Shown: in pieces, positions 1 through 6,413 of the stretch | How positions within the stretch are numbered: position 1 is the first letter of the stretch | How the letters are laid out: every line of letters begins with the position of its first letter | Assembly: GCA_051745935.1 (NCBI GenBank) | Contig: JBNJEM010000405.1 | Span: 1-7,288 of the forward strand | Reading direction: 5' to 3' | DNA from: JBNJEM01 sp051745935 | GTDB taxonomy: Bacteria > Planctomycetota > Planctomycetia > Pirellulales > Pirellulaceae | Length of the DNA: 7,288 bases | Notes under the pieces: generated by a model | Databases searched by the model: none | What the model was told of the DNA's origin: nothing | What the model saw: the letters and a program-made list of their open reading frames with translations, nothing else | Position numbers and translations under genes: made by a program

Positions 1-200
1 TTCAGGCGGTTGGATTGTTCCGGGTGGAAAGCTGCCCGACGCAAGCCGTCCTCCCGTTGGTCGGACTCGCGGCGAAGAAAGTCATCCGCGACCGGTATAT
101 TTCAGGCGGTTGGATTGTTCCGGGTGGAAAGCTGCCCGACGCAAGCCGTCCTCCCGTTGGTCGGACTCGCGGCGAAGAAAGTCATCCGCGACCGGTATAA
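1..200. repeat. two tandem copies of a 100-bp repeat
   Basis: Units 1-100 and 101-200 both begin TTCAGGCGGTTGGATTGTTC and match at 99 of 100 positions; only the last base differs (T100, A200). The window opens exactly on a unit boundary, so more copies may lie upstream. Each unit can form short stems, for example TCGCGG at 67-72 with CCGCGA at 86-91, and CCGAC at 36-40 with GTCGG at 60-64. A third copy, about 93% identical, is at 4082-4181. Reading frames through the unit are arginine/serine-rich and look like chance ORFs. I infer a dispersed intergenic repeat family; its function is unknown. Confidence 0.95.
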
Positions 201-558
201 CAGGCCCGGACCGGAGCTAATGAAGCGTAACCGTTCACGGGCAAGAGACTGATCGCCGCGGACGTTCGCACTTCCGTGGCATCCATGCGGGCCGTGCGTG
301 TCCGGGCCTTTTGGCGGCACCCGTGAACGGCTACCGTGCAACGTCGCCAGTCCGTACACCCCACTTTTTTGCCCCTTTCGCTTTGCGAGTGTTGAACCAA
401 GGGCCCAAGGGATTGAAAGGACCCGAGCGCGCACATGGGGTGCGGCTCGATCATGAACCCAAAGGCGCACCCGGTACTCGAAGCCCCAGTAGTCCCAGCC
501 CCGCCTCGTTTCGAGCAGCCCCGTTTCGAGACGCTCGGCAGGCCATCCTTCCGCTGCC
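201..558. other. gene-free stretch with inverted repeats
   Basis: No convincing coding frame is present. The first half (202-334) contains three inverted-repeat pairs, listed separately. The second half (335-558) holds only a short direct repeat around 500-530, where CGTTTCGAG occurs twice. It covers the 3' flank of the minus-strand DUF502 gene, but I do not see a clean hairpin plus T-tract terminator on that strand. Confidence 0.6.
202..334. repeat. crossing inverted repeats, possible structured or MITE-like element
   Basis: Three pairings can be read directly. AGGCCCGGAC (202-211) is perfectly complementary to 300-309. The 15-mer GTAACCGTTCACGGG (227-241) pairs with 320-334 at 14 of 15 positions. 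GCCGCGGA (255-262) pairs with 273-280 as an 8-bp stem with one G-U and a 10-nt loop. The first two pairs interleave (A-B-A'-B'), which would give a pseudoknot topology if both formed in RNA. Alternatively, the 15-bp pair could be the ends of a 108-bp miniature mobile element. No known RNA family signature (SRP, RNase P, tmRNA, 6S) is visible. Confidence 0.5.
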
Positions 559-1788
559 TTAATCCTCTTGCGAGTCCGATTCCGAGTCCGATTCCACTCG
601 CTGCTCTTCTTCCATCGTTTCTCCCCGCTGGCCGTCGCCGTTGCCCGAGGCTTCGAATCGCTGATCGGGATCCGATCGCCGCGGTTGCTCTATCCCGCCC
701 CGCACCACTGCGTCGTCTTCCTCCACCGGTTTCTGCCCAGCGGGTTTGGTGTGCAGCCGTCGTGCAATCGCCTCCGAGATTCTAGTACTCGTTTCGGTTT
801 GTTGTTGCTGTAACGGGACCACCACGCCACAACTGACCGTGAATTGAATCGCCTGATCGACGGTAATGTCTAAATCGATCGTTTCGCTCTTGCATACCGT
901 GATCGTGAATCCCGTGACCGGCATGGGCGATGTGGGCATGAGCACCGAAACGACCGGTTCATTAACCGCCGAGCGGATATCAAGCATGCTTTCGCCGGTC
1001 ACGAACCCCAGGGACCAAATCCCCTTGCTCGGATACTGGACCGCCACCACGCGATTAAACTCGATCTCACGCTCGCTGAAAATAAAATCGGTCACCTGTT
1101 TGACCGACGAATACACATTGCGCACCACGGGCAAACGATGGATCAACGCCTCCACGTTGGCCACCACAATCCGTCCCACACCGGCAGCAATAAAACGGCC
1201 AAGCAGGTAGAGCAGCGCGGTGAAAAAGAGAAGGAAGACCGGAATCGTGCGCCAGCGAGGCAAGTAACGCACTTTCACAAAACGTTCATAAATAGCCCGG
1301 GAGCTGGCGGACGACAATCTTAATTGCCCCGGATTCTCGCTGACCAGGTCCAACACATGCTTCGCAATCCACCGGCCATCCGGCGCCGGGACGTAGTGCG
1401 TCCCATCATACTCAAACGATTCAATCCGCCACGAATGGCGTTCGGCAACCAGCGGGATCCGATCCACCGCGCCCGCCACATTCATTACCTCTTCGGGCGG
1501 CACCGAGTCCCCCTGGCGATCCCTCACCTCGATATCCGACGGATTGGCGTCTTGGGGAATCTCGCGACGAATGTTTTTCTGCATGGAGACAAAGACGACG
1601 ACTTCCCGAAGCCCGTATTCAGTGGGCCTGAGCACATAGCCGTCGATCGTGGTCCAGGCCCAAATGAACAAGACGAGGGTTAACAACGGTGGCATCACCA
1701 CCCCCAACCCTCGCAAAATCGCACGGCGAAATGGGCCCCTCTTGCCGGTTACCAGCGACTGGCCCGTTTGTGGTGGTACATTGGTCAT
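559..1788 (-). CDS. DUF502-family membrane protein with enlarged loop and acidic tail
   Basis: The protein has 409 aa from the ATG at 1788. An in-frame TTG at 1806 would add six residues, and neither start has a clear Shine-Dalgarno. A membrane helix at about 29-48 is followed by a roughly 130-residue polar segment (50-180) and a second helix at about 181-201. The cytoplasmic-type core has the DUF502 hallmarks: HRLPVVRNVYSSVKQ (217-231), a glycine-rich strand around 256-266, and LMPTSPMPVTGF (283-294). Many family members are little more than two close helices plus this core (about 200 aa), so the long inter-helix segment and the C-terminal tail are extras. The last 55 residues are hydrophilic and end in a Ser/Asp/Glu run (399-409), encoded by a short direct repeat near 570-592. 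The family's biochemical role is unknown. It lies alone, 596 bp from the next gene on the same strand. Confidence 0.92.
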   Translation of the reverse strand: MTNVPPQTGQSLVTGKRGPFRRAILRGLGVVMPPLLTLVLFIWAWTTIDGYVLRPTEYGLREVVVFVSMQKNIRREIPQDANPSDIEVRDRQGDSVPPEEVMNVAGAVDRIPLVAERHSWRIESFEYDGTHYVPAPDGRWIAKHVLDLVSENPGQLRLSSASSRAIYERFVKVRYLPRWRTIPVFLLFFTALLYLLGRFIAAGVGRIVVANVEALIHRLPVVRNVYSSVKQVTDFIFSEREIEFNRVVAVQYPSKGIWSLGFVTGESMLDIRSAVNEPVVSVLMPTSPMPVTGFTITVCKSETIDLDITVDQAIQFTVSCGVVVPLQQQQTETSTRISEAIARRLHTKPAGQKPVEEDDAVVRGGIEQPRRSDPDQRFEASGNGDGQRGETMEEEQRVESDSESDSQED

Positions 1789-2384
1789 CGGTTGTACTTC
1801 GCCCAATCAAAAAACGACACAAATGCGCAACGTTCGCGCCAAGTCAAGTCTAGCCCGCCCCGGCGCCACGGAAGGCTGAAGAACACGAATGGCTGCGTTC
1901 GTTCCGCGATTCCGCTTTGCCGACCAGTGGCACTGATGCCTCTGCAATCATGCGTGCATTGCGGGGATTATACCGCTGAAAGGCAAAAGAAGCAGAACGG
2001 TTCGAACTGAACCGGAAGAGCCGCCCCCCTCTGCCTGAGACCGCCAAAAACCCGACGTCTTGTTTTTTGCGAAATCCCTTTCCATTTACACGGCCCCCAA
2101 AGGAAGCTCCCCGGCCATCGAACTGGCGTTTCGCGACGCGTTCACGACCGGAGCCGGGGCGTCTGGGGGCTATAAAACCACTTTGTCTGGCCATCCAATC
2201 CTATCCCCCAGCAAAGCCAGCAGCGCGTCGCGCCTGTATATCCCAAAGCAAACCCCACCGCCGACCACAAAGCTGACCTCTCCTGCCGGCCTACCCCCAC
2301 GCCGTTTCCCCTTTCCGTTGTAGCGTCCCGCCCATTGCAAGGGGTACGGGCTGGGCCTGCAAGGGGGATCAATTAAAACCGTCG
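1789..2384. other. gene-free gap between DUF502 gene and comF
   Basis: About 600 bp separate two minus-strand genes. Frames on both strands are open for 70-114 codons, but their products are Arg/Gly/Ser/Pro-rich with no recognisable motif. The most interesting is a minus-strand frame from a TTG at 2388 overlapping the comF stop, discussed among the rejected items. I see no strong repeat, tRNA or clear terminator. The promoter of the DUF502 gene should lie near its 1789 end, but no convincing -35/-10 pair was found. Confidence 0.5.
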
Positions 2385-3104
2385 TCAACGCGTCCCGAGC
2401 CCTCTAGCCACCACCGCGACAGCCACCGCGCCCGCCCCGGCCTTTCGGAGCACTCGAGCCGCTTCACTGGCCGTGGCCCCGGTCGTCATGATGTCGTCGA
2501 TCAGCAATATCCGTTTGTTACTTATATCGTAGCCTGTAGAAACGGAAAACGCACCACGTATGTTCTTGAACCGCTCGGCAACCGTTAACGTTCCTTGCTT
2601 GGACGATTTACGACGACAAAACAAAAGCTGTTCTCGGAGGGGCAGTTGCAGAACCCCGGCGACCTGTCCCGCCAAGACATGCGAGGGCTGAACGCCACGG
2701 GCGACCCGTCTCCAGAAATGCATGGGAATCGGAACGATCCACTCCGGCGCCCACGCGTCGAGTTGTACGGCTACGTGGCGTCCCAGCAGGCTGCCGACCG
2801 CCCAAGTCAACGGTTCAAACGCGAGTCGCTTCATCCACAAGACGGCTTGCTGCAGTTCCGCGCCGTAATCCCCCAGCGCTTCGGCACGTTCAAATCCGTA
2901 GTTCCGACGCTGGCAGTGCGGACAGAACTGGGGGACGTTCCAATAGGCCGGCACGGGACTGGCACAACGGCGACACGCCGAGCGTTGCTGCCAGAATCGA
3001 TCGGTGCATGCCTGACACAACAATGGTTGCCCCGGCCGCGGAACAATGTCGCATCGGCAAAACGCACAACATGGCGGAAACAGCAGATCGTTGGCCGCCC
3101 GCAT
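2385..3104 (-). CDS. comF: ComF-family phosphoribosyltransferase-like protein
   Basis: The 239-aa product from the ATG at 3104 matches the usual ComF size. The N-terminal part carries four cysteine pairs typical of the ComF double zinc finger: C12/C13 and C16, C30 and C33, C44 and C47, and C61 and C64. The phosphoribosyltransferase core follows: VPIPMHFWRRVARG (124-137), the segment with Gln170 and ERFKNIRGAF (177-186), and the PRPP-binding loop ILLIDDIMTTGAT (199-211). ComF proteins are tied to natural DNA uptake in some bacteria (ComFC, YhgH/GntX) and are widespread in non-competent ones, so the actual role here is open. An in-frame ATG at 3305 would add 67 residues rich in Arg, Ser and Gly with no ComF similarity; I prefer 3104, which begins directly at the conserved region. 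No competence genes are adjacent. Confidence 0.93.
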   Translation of the reverse strand: MRAANDLLFPPCCAFCRCDIVPRPGQPLLCQACTDRFWQQRSACRRCASPVPAYWNVPQFCPHCQRRNYGFERAEALGDYGAELQQAVLWMKRLAFEPLTWAVGSLLGRHVAVQLDAWAPEWIVPIPMHFWRRVARGVQPSHVLAGQVAGVLQLPLREQLLFCRRKSSKQGTLTVAERFKNIRGAFSVSTGYDISNKRILLIDDIMTTGATASEAARVLRKAGAGAVAVAVVARGLGTR

Positions 3105-3573
3105 TCCACTTACCACTCGCCTGCCGCTCCGGCCCCCTATACTCGATGGGCTCACCCATGACGCGCATCTGGCGTGCCATTTCCCGTCTGGACGCCGGAG
3201 AGGGGATGTCTTGCGACCGCCGGCGGACTGCGCCCCAGTTGCCCAATAGCGGGCCAACTCGCCACCGGAACGACGCAATCGCGCGAGTGTTCGAGCAAGC
3301 AACATCCGCCTCGCTCCTTCCGCGGAAAAGGTGGGAGACTTGACAGTTCGACCGACGGGAAAGCCTCTGGCGCGAGATTTCAGAGGACGTCCTCGGAACC
3401 GTTCCCCTTATCCTCGCCTACCACGAGTGTACATCCTTACAGCGCGCCGTATTTTAGCACGAGAGCGTTTTCCATTCCAATCCGCCCGGGGGGCGGTGGG
3501 GGCTGATTCCGCCATTTTACCCTATTGAAGCCCCAAACCTGGACTTTTCCACGATCCATTCATGCCGACACTG
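3105..3573. other. upstream flank of comF, no supported gene
   Basis: The stretch 3105-3305 could be the N-terminal extension of the ComF protein if the farther ATG is used; otherwise it is leader. From 3306 to 3573 I find no motif-bearing frame, repeat or RNA gene. There is a G-run at 3488-3502. The comF promoter should be on the minus strand here, but no convincing -35/-10 pair was found. Confidence 0.4.
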
Positions 3574-3762
3574 CTAGCCGCCGACGAACTTCCGACCGAG
3601 GCCGTATTCGGCGTTGATCATAAGTTGCTCCGCCTTCCCCCTATCCGTGTTGGCTGTGGCTCGCCCCCCAGAGACGTCACGGACGGGCAGTATGAGGGGG
3701 TAAACCGCAGTGATGCGATTTTCATCCCTCTTCTTGTGCGCCGCCAATTTGTATTGGTCCAA
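3574..3762 (-). CDS. candidate small ORF or gene remnant, unrecognised
   Basis: A frame of 62 codons from a TTG at 3762 ends with AEYGLGRKFVGG and TAG. In its favour, roughly three quarters of its codons end in G or C, and its composition is balanced, with Lys, Asp, Glu and hydrophobic stretches such as VYPLILPVRDV. The overlapping plus-strand frame (3562-3816) has little third-position bias. Against it, the start is TTG with no clear ribosome site. The frame stays open about 25 codons further upstream with no good start codon, so it could be the decayed 3' end of a longer gene. I do not recognise the sequence. It lies between comF and the permease, near the short tandem repeat. Confidence 0.25.
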   Translation of the reverse strand: MDQYKLAAHKKRDENRITAVYPLILPVRDVSGGRATANTDRGKAEQLMINAEYGLGRKFVGG

Positions 3763-3856
3763 CTCACTTGGCCCGAGGCGGGGCGTGAATTTATCTTGCT
3801 CGGTTTGACAAACTAGCCTATGGTACGCCCTTTCGAATCACGTATACTCGACACGA

Positions 3857-3907
3857 TCACAAATGGCGCCAAATCACAAATGGCACCAAATGACAAATGG
3901 CACCAAT
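3857..3907. repeat. three tandem 17-bp repeats
   Basis: Units are at 3857-3873, 3874-3890 and 3891-3907, with consensus TCACAAATGGCACCAAA. Unit 1 has G for A in GGCGCC, unit 2 is the consensus, and unit 3 starts TG and ends T. There are no spacers, so this is not CRISPR. It lies about 300 bp upstream of the permease start and 40 bp before the long inverted-repeat arm. It could be an iterated protein-binding site or a simple replication-slippage minisatellite. Confidence 0.9.
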
Positions 3908-3947
3908 CGGGCGCGTCATATCGGCGGTAGCAACGGCCGGAGCGGGG

Positions 3948-4033
3948 AATCTTACAGCCCATGACAAAACGTGGTTCCGGCGCCCAGGACTCGCTAAGTG
4001 AAAGGAAACCGGACTGGTTTTGTCATGGCTTCT
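3948..4033 (+). repeat. 86-bp inverted repeat, left arm (MITE-like)
   Basis: This segment matches the reverse complement of 5601-5686 without gaps, at about 71 of 86 positions by eye. It has its own terminal inverted repeats: ATGACAAAAC at 3961-3970 and GTTTTGTCAT at 4017-4026, extended on both sides by AGCC/GGCT. The two copies agree best at the ends and are most diverged in the middle, as expected for a miniature element whose ends are constrained. I see no coding capacity. The pair brackets the permease gene and the thioesterase remnant. Confidence 0.85.
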
Positions 4034-4081
4034 CGTGACCGCTTACCGAATGTGTCACGATTGCCCAACAGCGGGATATAC

Positions 4082-4181
4082 TTCAGGCGGTCGGATTTGT
4101 CCGGGTGGAAAGCTGCCCGACGCAAGCCGTCCTCCCGTTGGTCGGACTCGCGGCGGACAACGTCATCCGCGACCGGGATAA
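4082..4181 (+). repeat. third, diverged copy of the 100-bp repeat
   Basis: The unit has the same length and orientation as those at 1-200, with about seven substitutions (unit positions 11, 17, 18, four in the last 30 bases). CGGGATA occurs just outside its left edge (4072-4078) and again at its right end (4174-4180). It ends 24 bp before the permease start codon, so it must be part of the permease promoter or 5' leader unless transcription starts within the last few bases. Confidence 0.93.
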
Positions 4182-4205
4182 CACAGCAAGAAACGGACTA
4201 TTTCG

Positions 4206-5345
4206 ATGTCGATCTTTGATCGTTACGTGCTGCGGATGTTCGCAAAAGTATTGGTCATCAGTTTCTTCAGCCTGACCGGCTTGTACATCGTCATCGATTT
4301 GTTCGGCAATCTGAACGAATTCATGTCGTATGCTGGCAAGCAACAGGGGCTCCTATCGGTCCTGGCTCAATACTACGGCCCCCGGGTGCTGGCCTTCGTC
4401 GATCGCACCAGTAGTTTGCTGGCCCTACTGGCGGCCCTGTTCACGATCACGAGGATTCAACGGTCCAACGAATTGACGGCCTTGATGGCGGCTGGGATCT
4501 CCAAGGCCCGCGTCATACGGGGGCTGGTATTCGCCACCACGATCGTCGCCCTCTTGGCGAGCGTGAATCGTGAAATCGGTTTACCACAGGTCCGGGACAA
4601 GCTGCGCCGCAATGCTCAGAATTGGCTAGGGGAAAACGCCGAGCGGATGACGGCTCAGCGCGATCAGCAGACCCAAATCCTCCTGGGTGGGAAGGAAACC
4701 ATTGCCGCGGAAAAGAAGATTATCCAACCGATTTTCCGGTTGCTCGATTCGCCCCCGCATTTCGGACGGCAACTGGTCGCCGCCACCGCCACCTACCACT
4801 CGGCTTCGGACGATCACCCCAGCGGCTACTTGCTGCACGACGTCAGCCAACCGGGCGATCTGACGCAAATCCCGTCCTATCGACGGTCGCCGAAAAGCAA
4901 GCCCATCATCTTCACCCCGAAGGATCACGCATGGTTGAAGGATGAACAGTGTTTCGTGGCCAGTGACATTACATTTGCCCAACTCGTGGCGGACAGATCC
5001 TGCCAACAGTACTATTCGACAGCCACGCTCTGGCGCACGCTCCGTAATCCCAGCTTGGACTATGGCGCGAACACGCGAGTGATCGTGCACCGGCGATTTG
5101 TCCAACCCATTCTCGATGTCACGCTCCTGTTCCTTGGCCTGCCGCTTGTGCTGACTCGTTCCCAACGCAATATGTTCGTCGCGGCGGCTCAATGCCTGCT
5201 CCTGGCGGGCACGTTCTTCCTGGTGTCGATGGCCTGCGAGTCGATGGGCAACGCGGTCATGATCAGCCCCGCACTGGCAGCCTGGCTGCCGGTTCTCGTT
5301 TTCGTGCCGCTGGCCTACACCTTGGCGGCCCGCCGGTGGGAGTGA
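4206..5345 (+). CDS. lptF/lptG: LptF/LptG-family lipopolysaccharide export permease
   Basis: This 379-aa protein has the family's usual size and layout: three N-terminal membrane helices (about 12-34, 61-84, 102-121), a periplasmic beta-rich domain (about 122-298), and three C-terminal helices (about 299-317, 323-344, 353-376). It starts with the typical amphipathic MSIFDRYVLRMF. The segment NELTALMAAGISKAR (88-102) is the cytoplasmic helix that contacts the ATPase LptB in this family. With a partner permease and LptB, it would form the inner-membrane ABC motor that pulls LPS toward the LptC/A bridge. The sequence alone does not separate LptF from LptG. The start is the ATG at 4206, with only a weak GGA upstream. 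Neither a partner permease nor lptB is adjacent; the gene stands alone between repeats and ends 12 bp from an opposing gene remnant. Confidence 0.93.
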   Translation: MSIFDRYVLRMFAKVLVISFFSLTGLYIVIDLFGNLNEFMSYAGKQQGLLSVLAQYYGPRVLAFVDRTSSLLALLAALFTITRIQRSNELTALMAAGISKARVIRGLVFATTIVALLASVNREIGLPQVRDKLRRNAQNWLGENAERMTAQRDQQTQILLGGKETIAAEKKIIQPIFRLLDSPPHFGRQLVAATATYHSASDDHPSGYLLHDVSQPGDLTQIPSYRRSPKSKPIIFTPKDHAWLKDEQCFVASDITFAQLVADRSCQQYYSTATLWRTLRNPSLDYGANTRVIVHRRFVQPILDVTLLFLGLPLVLTRSQRNMFVAAAQCLLLAGTFFLVSMACESMGNAVMISPALAAWLPVLVFVPLAYTLAARRWE

Positions 5346-5357
5346 TGCGCCACGATT

Positions 5358-5456
5358 TCAGACGATTTCAATCAGATAATTGGCGTGATGGACGCGTCGC
5401 TGACCGTCCGTCTCCTGGTAGCGGACACGAAACTCGAATTCATGTTCACTCAGCAT
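5358..5456 (-). pseudogene. 5' stump of a YbgC-like acyl-CoA thioesterase gene
   Basis: From the ATG at 5456, a 32-codon frame reads MLSEHEFEFRVRYQETDG and then continues QRRVHHANYLIEIV before TGA. This matches the start of hot-dog thioesterases of the YbgC/4-hydroxybenzoyl-CoA type, whose signature is Y-x-[DE]-T-D-x-x-x-x-V-[HY]-H-[AS]-x-Y. The catalytic Asp (residue 17) and the HHANY motif (23-27) are intact. Intact family members are about 130-140 aa and continue with a conserved helix after NYL. Here the frame stops, and 12 bp later the 3' end of the permease gene begins, so some 100 codons are missing. TGAAATCGT occurs twice at the break (within 5347-5369). I infer a truncated, non-functional remnant. 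A very short functional peptide is unlikely. Confidence 0.72.
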
Positions 5457-5536
5457 ATCGACCCGGGCTTCTGCTGTAGATTTGCAGGATGCAATACATT
5501 ACACTGGCGAAAAACGGGATTCCGGCGACGGTTTAG

Positions 5537-5576
5537 CCGTGAATCTGGCGAGACACGGGAAAACTGCCTGTCAACC
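5537..5576 (+). repeat. 40-bp dispersed repeat, copy 1
   Basis: This segment matches 7157-7196 at 35 of 40 positions without gaps, in the same orientation. The first 22 bases are identical and can form a small hairpin, CCGTG (5537-5541) with CACGG (5554-5558). The match ends CTGTCAACC in both copies. Confidence 0.88.
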
Positions 5577-5600
5577 GGCCAAAGTGTTTCAAGTTAGTTT

Positions 5601-5686
5601 AGAAGCCATGACAAAACCAGTCGGGTTTCTTTTCACCGAGGGCGTTTTGAGCGATTGAACCACGTTTTGTGACGGGCTGTAATATT
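5601..5686 (-). repeat. 86-bp inverted repeat, right arm (MITE-like)
   Basis: This is the reverse-complement partner of 3948-4033. Its internal terminal repeats are ATGACAAAAC at 5608-5617 and GTTTTGTGAC at 5664-5673, the latter with two changes from the left arm. The conserved outer borders are AGAAGCC on one side and GGGCTGTAA on the other. It lies between the thioesterase remnant and the ACT-domain gene. Confidence 0.85.
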
Positions 5687-5826
5687 GGAACCGGAACGTA
5701 CACGTCGGATCCGAGGCCGGAAACGTCGCTCTAATCACCCCCACCTGGTCAGTTTGGCGGGAGCGGTAGAGTGGAGCGGGAGAGCGGCACGCGAGAAATG
5801 TCTTTTTAAGCTACGGGCGCATTCAC

Positions 5827-6318
5827 ATGAGCATTGGCGAAGGTTCAGGAACTGATTTTGCCACCATGCGTGGTCGCAACTATCCTACCATACGGCAATT
5901 CACCGTCTTCCTTGAAAACCGCGTCGGCCAGTTGTTGGAAGTCGTTCGTCGATTCGAAGGAAGTCGGGTGCGGATCGTCGCGTTGTCGATCAATGACGCC
6001 ACGGAGTGCGCTTTCGTGCGGTTTTTGCTGAGTCATCCGGAACAAGGGAGGGAAGTGCTGGAGCGAGCGGGGCTGGCCATGATCGAAAGTGACTTGATTG
6101 GCCTCGAACTCCCCGAAGGAACGCAACCGTTACTGCAAGTTTGCACCGCCCTGCTGCAGGCCGAAGTCAACATTGTTCAGACTTATCCCCTAATCGTGCG
6201 CCCCCGCGGTCGTCCAGCCGTCGCGTTGATGGTCGACAATATCGAATTAGGCATGGACACACTTAACGCCCAAGGATTTCGCATGATTACGGAAGCTGAT
6301 CTGGCGGATTACAGTTAG
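5827..6318 (+). CDS. protein with two ACT domains
   Basis: The 163-aa soluble protein consists of two ACT-like units. The first spans about 22-88 and opens with QFTVFLENRVGQLLEVVRRF, the typical beta strand, turn and helix of an ACT domain. The second spans about 91-157 and includes VALMVDNIELGMDTLNAQGF. ACT domains bind amino acids or related small ligands and regulate enzymes; this protein has no catalytic domain, so a stand-alone sensor or a regulatory subunit is likely. Such proteins are sometimes labelled acetolactate synthase small subunit by similarity, but I cannot support that from the sequence. The start is uncertain: ATG 5827 has no Shine-Dalgarno, and an in-frame ATG at 5866 would remove 13 unconserved residues. 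It is followed after 95 bp by the zinc-ribbon membrane protein on the same strand, possibly co-transcribed. Confidence 0.88.
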   Translation: MSIGEGSGTDFATMRGRNYPTIRQFTVFLENRVGQLLEVVRRFEGSRVRIVALSINDATECAFVRFLLSHPEQGREVLERAGLAMIESDLIGLELPEGTQPLLQVCTALLQAEVNIVQTYPLIVRPRGRPAVALMVDNIELGMDTLNAQGFRMITEADLADYS

Positions 6319-6413
6319 GGATCGCTCGTGGAACCCTCGATTTGCCCCCATAAGTCGCGCGCCCCGGCGTGGGAAAGCGGACCATCCTTGCCACTAGTAG
6401 ACAGAGCGTAGTC

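Larger units (their letters stand above)
5457..5826. other. gene-free gap carrying two repeats
   Basis: The first part is the old 5' leader of the thioesterase remnant. A 40-bp repeat (5537-5576) and the right arm of the long inverted repeat (5601-5686) follow. The remaining 140 bp directly upstream of the ACT-domain gene show purine-rich GAGCGG runs (5760-5788) but no clear promoter or ribosome-binding site. Confidence 0.5.

Noticed and set aside
10..252. ORFs of 60-80 codons running through the tandem 100-bp repeats
   Set aside because: The products simply repeat with the DNA unit, shift frame between copies, and are Arg/Ser-rich. They are chance frames in a non-coding repeat.
202..334. 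Known structured RNA (SRP RNA, RNase P RNA, tmRNA, 6S)
   Set aside because: None of the conserved sequence blocks of these RNAs is visible; only the inverted repeats support structure.
1850..2194. 114-codon minus-strand frame upstream of the DUF502 gene
   Set aside because: Its product is dominated by Arg, Gly and Ser with no motif or plausible start context, and looks like a random frame in GC-rich DNA.
2060..2323. 87-codon plus-strand frame in the DUF502-comF gap
   Set aside because: It starts at TTG, is rich in Ser/Pro/Thr, and no family or ribosome site is visible.
2170..2388. 72-codon minus-strand frame whose TTG overlaps the comF stop codon
   Set aside because: The overlap suggests translational coupling, but the start is TTG, third-position G/C bias is weak, and the product has no recognisable features.
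2595..3161. 188-codon plus-strand frame
   Set aside because: It lies wholly antisense to the well-supported ComF gene and is its shadow.
3562..3816. 84-codon plus-strand frame in the comF-permease gap
   Set aside because: It starts with ATG but shows little third-position bias, has no ribosome site, and has weaker coding character than the opposing frame.
3805..3848. Promoter from TTGACA (3805-3810) and TATACT (3843-3848)
   Set aside because: The spacing between the two boxes is 32 bp, far from the usual 17, and no start signal follows at a sensible distance.
3857..3907. CRISPR-like array
   Set aside because: The 17-bp units abut with no spacers, and no cas gene is present; the 100-bp units also lack spacers.
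5192..5479. 95-codon plus-strand frame overlapping the permease 3' end
   Set aside because: It is a shifted frame of the permease that runs on into the antisense of the thioesterase remnant.
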